The notes beneath the pieces are model-generated. The model was given only the letters and a program-made list of their open reading frames with translations. It was not told the origin of the DNA and did no database searches. A stretch of 64,000 nt of DNA, taken from Hippasteria phrygiana (Eukaryota; Echinodermata; Asteroidea; Valvatida; Goniasteridae). The DNA lies in assembly GCA_037893225.1 (NCBI GenBank), contig JAZGUH010000198.1:62001-126000 (forward strand), read 5' to 3'. Each line of letters opens with the position of its first letter. The stretch's first letter is position 1. Below, piece after piece: positions 57,158-64,000 of this stretch. A program made the translations under genes and the position numbers.

Positions 57158-57566
57158 GGGCGGCGATCCTAGAGGAACATAGGGGGGGGGGGGGGGGGGG
57201 GGGTGTGGAGACACGTCCCCGCAATATTTTTGGGGGAGTGGACGGCTGCACTGTTACAAAATTGGGCAAACAGATTACCCAACGTTGTGGTACAATAGTC
57301 AGCTTGTTCAACCTTTGGGTAATTTTTCAAGTAAATTATCTAACATTTTTGGGTAAAAAAATGTTGGGCGGTACCATTTTAACTCCACTTTAATCCAACA
57401 ATTGGTTTGTGCACAGCTGTGATTATACAACAGTTGGTAAATTACGTGAAAAATTACCCAAAGGTTGAACAAGCTGACTAGTGTACCAACGTTGGGTAAT
57501 CTGTTTGCCCAACGTCCTAACAGTGTATGGCAGTGTCCCCCCCCCCCAAAAAAAAATTGTTTTAAT
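57158..57566. mobile_element. G-run DNA element hosting a nested MITE
   Basis: GGGGGAGTGGACGGCT and ATGGCAGTGTCCCCCCC flank the inner MITE. The uninterrupted equivalent, GGGGACGGCTATGGCAGTG, is present at 702-721. The left part carries a 22-nt G run (57182-57203) after GGCGGCGATCCTAG. Confidence 0.55.
57248..57527. mobile_element. 277-bp foldback MITE (CACTGTTA ends)
   Basis: CACTGTTA at 57249 mirrors TAACAGTG ending at 57525. Pairing continues for about 85 bp, through GGGCAAACAGATTACCCAAC and its mirror. The right flank is TA and the left TG, read here as a decayed TA duplication by comparison with the empty site at 711. Confidence 0.78.
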
Positions 57567-57569
57567 AAT

Positions 57570-57661
57570 AATTTGCTAGCACGCTATGATATGAAATACT
57601 AACCCCCAAAGGCATTTATTTCTGAAAATTACAAAAGCAAATGTTGTATACTACCTTTAAA
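57570..57661 (-). repeat. family A fragment
   Basis: TTTGCTAGCACGCTAT to TTGTATACTACCTTT matches the end of copy 3 in the same orientation. The rest of the element is absent. Confidence 0.7.
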
Positions 57662-58108
57662 GTCAAGATAAAGTACCCCACGTACTGTCTTCTGTTTCCT
57701 GTTTTCTTCCCTATATAGGCCTAAAATGACTCAGCCCGCCAATGTCGTTGTTATAAGGAATTTCTGTAAAACAAACTTGATTAATAAACACGAGAAATTT
57801 CAATCATAACCCTCAACCTCTAAATACAACTCTAAACCCCGACTATGGGATTTTGCGTACAGAATGTATTGCAAACTGTGTCCCACATCCGGGATGTTCG
57901 TATAAGCAATAATGCCCGACAACACAACGGTACATTTAAAGTTTGTGTACTGTTTGTTTTCCGTTTCTTTAAATACATTTTGACTGTTGGAAAGTTACAA
58001 GTTAACCTCGAAATCAGCATTTTTTGGGTTCTCACCAAACAAATCTGGGGGGGGGGGGGGGGGGGGGTGATCCAATGGTCCATCCCCCCGGTCAAAAAGT
58101 GTGGGGGA
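57662..58108. other. non-genic interval with G run
   Basis: A G run lies at about 58047-58067, next to TGATCCAATGG. No gene is seen. Confidence 0.45.
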
Positions 58109-58227
58109 TATAGAGTACCGAAGTCTGACGTCAGTTGCCGCGGCAATGGTTCCAAAAACATGCAGTTTAGAATGTATTCTGGTTCCAAACATTGCATTGA
58201 TTGACGTCATTACTTCGGCACTCTATA
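58109..58227. mobile_element. 115-bp TA-flanked foldback MITE
   Basis: TAGAGTACCGAAGT is mirrored by ACTTCGGCACTCTA with TA on both flanks. GACGTCA/TGACGTC and GGTTCCAAA words also pair inward. Confidence 0.75.
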
Positions 58228-58595
58228 TAGTTATATACCCACATCCCCTCTTGATTTACGCCTGTGCTTCCCCATATCCTTACAGGCACCCATTCATACT
58301 CCTGGATAACGAGAGGCAATTGTAGTCAAGTGTCTTGCTCAAGAACACATGCACCGATCGCCTGGGGTGGGGGAGGGGTTCGAAACCACATACCACCTGA
58401 CAATCCCCTTCCGGTGTTATATGAAGATCCGACCCCCATAAATAGCCCACTCCCTACCCATTTTGCATTGCAAGACAATAAGCCAGTTCGGTATTTCAAC
58501 TGCGCATATGTGCACAATCACATTTTATCCCGAATGACCCGCGTGACCTAACGCGCGCGTGTGAACGCAAAAGGTGGTCGCACAACGCGCACGTG

Positions 58596-59207
58596 TTAAA
58601 GGTACACATTGCTTTGGATTTTGCGATTTAGGCTATAAAACTTAAATTGGATATGGTTGGGAAGCTTTTTTTAAAGTAGAATATAAAGATTCACATAACT
58701 ATCCCTTCAAATTGCGTGGTTTTTGTTTAATTTCGTGACAAATAACGGTCCGCCATTTTGTAGAACCAAATTTTTGACTCCACAAAATGGCGGACTGTGT
58801 TCACCAGTCGTATTTCCAGTCGCATCTGGTTGAAGTACGTTCTGTTGATCCATTTTGATGTACTGTGGCACGGCGCGCAGCACACTGGCGATATGTGTCG
58901 AGAGGTAGAGAATTGTACCTGGCGATCATTTGATAGGTTCACAAGGCCACTGGCTGCGGCGCCAGCCTAAAGACTCTTACAGCGTATTTTGCGCAATATT
59001 TAGACGGTGGTATTTAGTACTGGAAATAAGTCTATGTATCGCGGGTCAGATGTCAGGGGTAAGCGGCCAATTTTTTGTTTTGTAATCACTACTCACTAAT
59101 TACAACACATTATACGTGTTTTTTTGCATGAACAACTCTTATAAAAGATAAGGAACATTTCCAAACAGCAAAATTTCATGACATTTGAAGGCAATGTGTC
59201 CCTTTAA
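58596..59207. mobile_element. ~600-bp TA/TTAA-flanked MITE, copy 3
   Basis: Both ends lie at TTAA. The left end has one change (AGGTACACATTGC) and the right end is GCAATGTGTCCCT. It is co-linear with copies 1 and 2, including the CCGCCATTTTGT hairpin. Confidence 0.85.
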
Positions 59208-60387
59208 ATTCAATCAGAATGGGCGTTCGCGTAACATGGCGTGACTTTACGTGACTTTACATGGCGTGACTTTAGCAATTTGTATCCCGAACAACCTTTG
59301 ACTTTTGAGATACCGAACTGGCTTATTGCGGTTTTTGTAATAAACACGATAATTATTTGGTGCCAATGGCATAACCTCTATAACCTCACCAACCCTAACC
59401 CTATCCTAAATTCCAACCCCAACCCTCCCCTATTTCTTACCCTAATCCTCACCCTCACCCTTACTCCGTGTTTTTCATTGTTTTGGGTGGGGAGGGGGGG
59501 GGGGCTGATTTTCAGGAGTCTGATATTCACGCGACACTGTCACTACACTTGCCAACAGTCCCACGTGGTAAGTCAGCATGTCTAGATATGAAGACGTCGT
59601 TCAACTGTTGCTTTTTACACATATTGGGTGGTCCCAATTCCGACGAACATGAAGATTTCATAGGCCAGTTTTTTTCTACAGGAAATGATTTTGATTTAAT
59701 GTCTGTGGCGGAAATTTTACAGCGATAATGGGAGGTACACGAACCCACTCTGGTGACCCCGTGGCCGTGGGTTTAAAGTCTCGTGTTTGGTGTTCGTTGG
59801 TAACAACACTCTGTCATCGCTTACCCTTCAAAATGGTTTGTCTAAAGCATATAACAAGTGAGGGAAAAAAAACATTTGGCCTACTTTGCGATTTGAGACA
59901 TAATCGGAACTATTCGAAATTTGTTATTTAAATTCTAGATAATCCGAAATACTGCCCTGACTTAACAAAAATCAAACAATAAAACAGCCCCCAAAACCAC
60001 TCCCATTTTTTCAATTGTTAAAAGTTGTATAAAATTAGAGTGTGAAAATTCAGTAATACACCCAGCTCTAAATCCGCCCTTGCTCAAGCGCCAGGCACCC
60101 GACCGTTCTTCGACTAGGGCTTGGTTGTTTTTTCGAAACTGCTTCTACCTTACGGACACAAATTTTCAGTCATTTTTCCTTTAAAGATGCAATGCTCGTG
60201 CTCTGGGTGAAAGTTTGAATTTTCTCCGACAAACGAAGAATGGAGGAAAACTATTTTAAACGAAAAAACAAACAACCAAAAAACAAAAAAACGCTTAGGC
60301 CTACATAGAGTATACACTCTGCAATCTATTTGGTCTCAACTTTACGCGAGATGAATTCTCTATACCGTACAAAGGCACTAGGCATAT
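59208..60387. other. non-genic; includes family C relative
   Basis: 59340-59560 repeats landmarks of 32150-32500 (ACCAACCCTAA, GGAGTCTGATATTCAC). The remainder has no supported feature. Confidence 0.45.
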
Positions 60388-62325
60388 ACACCATTTTATT
60401 TTGCTGTAATTTTCAGAAATAAATGGATTTGGGGGTTAGTATTTTATAGCATGCTAGCTAATACTGTTACACGAGGTGCGATCAAAAAGTTCCGAGACTG
60501 CGCCTATAACAAGCAAAAACCGCAAATCTGGCCGTCATCCCCTTCAAAGTAGTCCCCTTGTGCAGCGATACACCGCCCCCAACGTTCCTGCCACGCTTGG
60601 AACGCTCCCTGGAAACCTCGTTCCGTAAGCGCGTCAAGCACCATCTGCGATTCTCGCTGGATCTCCTCTCCACAGTGTCAAAACGGCAACCCCTCAGCTT
60701 GAACTTCATTTTAGGGAACAGAAAGAAGTCGCAGGGAACCAAATCCGGCGAGTAGGGGGGTGGGGAGCGACGATTGTGTTGTTGCGGGCGAGAAACTCGC
60801 GCGTTTTTAACGCGCTGTGAGCGGGCGTGATGTCATGTTGGAGCACCCAATTGCCAGCGCGCCATATATAGTTCAGGCCGTTTGCGCTGAATGTTCTTCC
60901 TCAGACGCCTCAGAACGCGACGGTGCAGTAGAACTCAGCGTTGACAGTCTTACCCTGGGGGAGGAATTCACGGTGCACAACCTCGCGAATGTCAAAGAAA
61001 ACGATGAGCATGCTCTTGGTTGCGCTCCTGACCTGACGCGCCTTCTTCTGTCTTAGAGACTGCGGGCTTCCACTGCGAAGATTGCTGTTTGGTCTCTGGG
61101 TCGTAGCCGTAGACCAATACGGATCCTGGACTTCGACTTCGACACGATCCAGACTTCGACACGGTTCTGCTTCTGCTCAAGTTTCAGGTCTATGGTGAAA
61201 TCGCAAATGCGCACGTACCAGTGGTAACAAAAATGCGTGTAACACAGGTGGTGCTGATGTTGATCAAACGATGTAACTTGGAATACTTACGAAAGTCATT
61301 GCTTACACCTGCTGTATGCACATTACTGTGCTGCGCTCCGTTCGTTCGCAATAGGAACAGTCTCGGAACTTTTTGATCGCACCTCGTAGATGCTGTGAAA
61401 ACGAAAAAAAAATAGTAGTGTGGTTCCCTGACAAAACGGAGCAATTTATAGACCTCAGTGAATTATCAGGCCGGGGAACTAGACTATTTTCAAAGTATCT
61501 GATTAAGTTGAATCAAACCAGCCATACAACAACCTTGGGTAAGTGGTACTCAAAATGCAAAGAAACATTTCAACACATTCATTCACCTTTTGAACACATG
61601 TTTTGTTGGTCGTCACTCACGTTACAAAAAATGACATGGAAAATGTGTATGCAATTTTGTTGTTAAAGTCTCCTCAAACTGTACTCTGCAACACAGAAGT
61701 AACATTGTTTTACCTTTCAGTCAACCCATAGCTAGATATATAAACCCATTTTGAATCAAATCAGTGTGTATTTTAGATGCAAGGGTCGAGATTACAGGAA
61801 GGTACCGTCACTCACGTTACGTCACTCAAGTTACTTCCTCTTCATGGTTTTTTAACACGGCATAAAATCTGAATTTGATGAACTGCAACATGAAACTCTT
61901 TTCTTGTAATATGAAGCTTTCTCTCTGCCTTAAACACAAAAACTCTCAACAACACTCGCATTTTGCATGTTAAAAACAAGGTGCCAAAAACAATTTTTGT
62001 TGACCCAAAATCACACTTTACTACATTCCATCTCATTGGCACACCACTTAAATGAAAGATCTTGTTGTCCCCTTGAATTTGACACCACATTATGATGTTG
62101 TGATTCTTGTAATTTGGAAGATATATATTTTCCACTTTCCAGCCTTGTCCACTTTTGCGCGGAATTGCCCATTTCCACTTTTCTTGAAAACGACAGCACA
62201 CCAGGTGCCATGATTTCACAGGATGCTTGAGACTGCTATTTACTTTCAGTCTATATGTATTTCGTAATAAGTTAGTAGTTTTGTTTTTGGATGTTTGCAA
62301 ATGCAAATGCAAATACTACTTTTAA
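60388..62325 (+). repeat. dispersed family A, copy 4, with insertions
   Basis: Starts CATATACACCATTTTATTTTG and ends TGCAAATACTACTTTTA. It is interrupted by a mariner (60471-61387). Beyond that, ~670 bp at 61490-62160 has no match in other copies and may be a second insertion. The flanking core words GGGGAACTAGACTATTT and TTCTTGAAAACGACAGCACA are in order. Confidence 0.65.
60471..61387 (-). pseudogene. mariner element, internally deleted, transposase on minus strand
   Basis: Inverted ends CGAGGTGCGATCAAAAAGTT and its mirror are exact over about 28 bp. The minus strand encodes a decayed mariner transposase in pieces: YGYDPETKQQSSQWK (about 61050-61110), FFDIREVVHREF with the first catalytic Asp (about 60960-61000), LQHDITPAHS with the second (about 60820-60850), and SPDLVPCDFFLFP with the third. 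Spacing fits the D34D pattern of mariners. At least one frameshift lies between the second and third motifs. The N-terminal DNA-binding domain is missing, partly replaced by a GACTTCGAC simple repeat. At 917 bp it is shorter than a typical ~1.3-kb mariner, and it is surely inactive. Confidence 0.88.
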
Positions 62326-62340
62326 GAATAGGAGCGTTCG

Positions 62341-62361
62341 CCCCCCCCCCCCCCCCCCCCC
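62341..62361. repeat. 21-nt C run
   Basis: Pure C run between TTCG and GGAAAAAAATAAC, a few bases beyond family A copy 4. Confidence 0.85.
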
Positions 62362-62528
62362 GGAAAAAAATAACTTATTAACTGCATGTGTTACTTTTTC
62401 AGTCGATTTTTTTGTGTGGAATGTCTCATTAAAGCTTTTAACTTATCTAATGCTGACATAGCACTTCAATTTCAAAATTTATTTTTCGGGGTGTGACGTC
62501 CAAAAAGCGAAGACATAGCGCCTTTAAT

Positions 62529-62900
62529 AAAGGCAGTATACAACATCCCCTTTCGCTGTAATTTTCAGAAATGAATGGATTTGGGGGGGGGGGGTATATT
62601 GTATAGCATGTACTGTAACACTGACCAGTTTTGTGTGCATAGACGCTGGGAAAACAAAGAGAAAAAACATGCTGTTCTTGTAGTCTGGTTCCCTGACCCC
62701 AACTTCAGACAAAACAGAGCAATTTATAGACGTCAGGGAATTAATATCAGGTCGGGGAACAGTTTTTTTTCTCACGATGGTGGACTGACCATTGCTGGAA
62801 ATAAAAGAAAAAAATTGAAAATTACAGCACACCAGGTGCCATGATGTATTTCATCAAAATCCAGTAGTGTTGTTTTTGGGTGTTTGCAAATATTACCTTT
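62529..62900 (+). repeat. dispersed family A, copy 5 (most compact)
   Basis: AAAGGCAGTATACAACAT at the left is mirrored imperfectly by TTTGCAAATATTACCTTT at the right, giving a ~372-bp element. It keeps GTAGTCTGGTTCCCTGACCC and GGTCGGGGAAC, but the central palindrome is eroded. Confidence 0.75.
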
Positions 62901-63540
62901 AAATCCCACTTTTATGTCCGGCAGGCTTGGGCTATTTATGGTTTGTCGGCACCGGCAAAAATGCGTCACTTCGTGACAAAGGCCGTGAGAAATCCATTAC
63001 AACATCCACAAAAAGTAATGTTTTGATACTTCTGCAAAAATAAGTCAAAGGATTTGTTTTTCTGTTACTCATGGGCATGTAGACAAACACTACGTGATAA
63101 ACCTCGGAAAAGGATACTTCTACTAGCTAGTTACCACACGCAGCCGGATCAGATCAGACAGCCCGACAACCCTACAGACAAACAACCATCAGACGGGAGG
63201 ATAGAGCCAGGCATATTTTTTTCAACTAAAACAATTTCTATGACCAGACATGATAATGATCACCAAGGACTAAGTGAGCGAAGGATTACAACTGAAGTGG
63301 GGGAACTTCCTGACAAAATGTAGGGCCTACCCATCCATCCGGGCTAGACTGCAGTCTGCCTGAAGAGGATTAACTGGTCAGGGCCATACGTGCCCATCAT
63401 TGCATAGACCATCAGTTTTGACTTGTAACATTTTAAACATTTCCTGCATGACTTCCATATCAGTTCCGATGTACTACAACACACAATCAACCAACGGCTT
63501 AGGTATTTTCTACATATGTTATGTATAGGGCCAACAAGTA
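62901..63540. other. non-genic interval
   Basis: No supported gene. The open frame at 63054-63323 has no recognised domain. Confidence 0.45.
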
Positions 63541-64000
63541 TTAAAGGGACACATTGCTTTGGATTTTGCGATTTGGGCTATAAAACTGAAATGGATATGG
63601 TTGGGAAGCCTTTTTAAAAGTAGAATATAAAGATTCACATAACTATCCTTCAAGTTGCGTGGTTTTTGTTTAATTTCGTGACAAATAACGGTCCGCCATT
63701 TTGTAGAACCAAATTTTGACTCCACAAAATGGCGGACCATGTTCACCAGTCGTATTTCCAGTCGCAGCTGGTTGAAGTACGTTCTGTTGATCCATTTTGA
63801 TGTACTGTGGTACACGGCACGCAGCACTGGCGATATGTGTCGCGAGGTAGAGAATGGTACCTGACGATCATCTGATAGGTTTACAAGGCCACTGGCTGCG
63901 GCGCCAGCCAAAAAACTCTTACAGCGTATTTGCGCATTATTTAGACGGTGGTATTTACTACTGGAAATATGTCTATGTTTCGCGGGTCAGATGTCAGGGA
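63541..64000. mobile_element. ~600-bp TA/TTAA-flanked MITE, copy 4 (cut by window end)
   Basis: Left TTAA at 63541 and AGGGACACATTGC, then co-linear with the other copies through the CCGCCATTTTGT hairpin. The right terminus lies beyond the window. Confidence 0.85.

Noticed and set aside
61842..62312. 156-codon minus-strand ORF
   Set aside because: Overlaps family A copy 4 and the unmatched insertion within it; composition is not protein-like and no family was recognised.

Overview
The window looks like nuclear DNA from an invertebrate animal, probably a marine deuterostome (echinoderm, hemichordate or lancelet grade). It carries split genes with GT/AG introns, a secreted discoidin-family gene, a BEL/Pao LTR retrotransposon, LINE tails, Tc1/mariner remains, many short inverted-repeat transposons (MITEs), and many long G or C runs. 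The species cannot be fixed from sequence alone. There is no sign of prokaryotic organisation.

Only one host gene can be assembled with confidence. It is a four-exon plus-strand gene (3721-10563) for a secreted protein of 220 residues: signal peptide, short heptad segment, then one F5/8 type C (discoidin) domain. Its introns are full of repeats. Intron 1 holds three ~600-bp tandem units rich in TGACGTCA palindromes, with a ~600-bp TA-flanked MITE inside the second. Intron 3 holds a second copy of that MITE, inserted into a cluster of inverted TTCACGAACTGACAC motifs. A possible first exon of another secreted protein lies at 31533-31587, and two or three other weak coding candidates are noted.

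The rest is mobile DNA. 12488-19879 is a complete, very young BEL/Pao element: 640-bp LTRs with one difference seen by eye, 5-bp target duplication CTTAT, and a primer site matching tRNA-Tyr. Its gag-pol frame is broken at three points around the protease. 20014-23146 is a 3.1-kb inverted repeat with ~1.27-kb arms that end internally in a tRNA-like sequence. The same tRNA-like unit, with a conserved leader, recurs at 35.7 kb and twice, inverted, at 45.4-45.8 kb. From 23.4 kb to the end, small DNA transposons are nested in one another: a 521-bp element with a 9-bp duplication, several hAT-like elements with 8-bp duplications, TA-flanked foldback MITEs, an internally deleted mariner, and a dispersed ~370-430-bp family interrupted by a 1.25-kb hAT element in one copy and by the mariner in another.

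LINE 3' ends lie at 1.1-1.5 kb, 26.0-26.8 kb and 48.5-49.5 kb. Simple repeats include an unbroken ~77-unit CCG array (55331-55560), a 28-nt G run (38201-38228) and a 21-bp minisatellite inside a MITE (42502-42616). Long stretches (10.6-11.7, 24.6-25.5, 32.7-35.1, 37.4-40.9, 49.6-53.3 and 54.0-57.1 kb) show no gene I can support.
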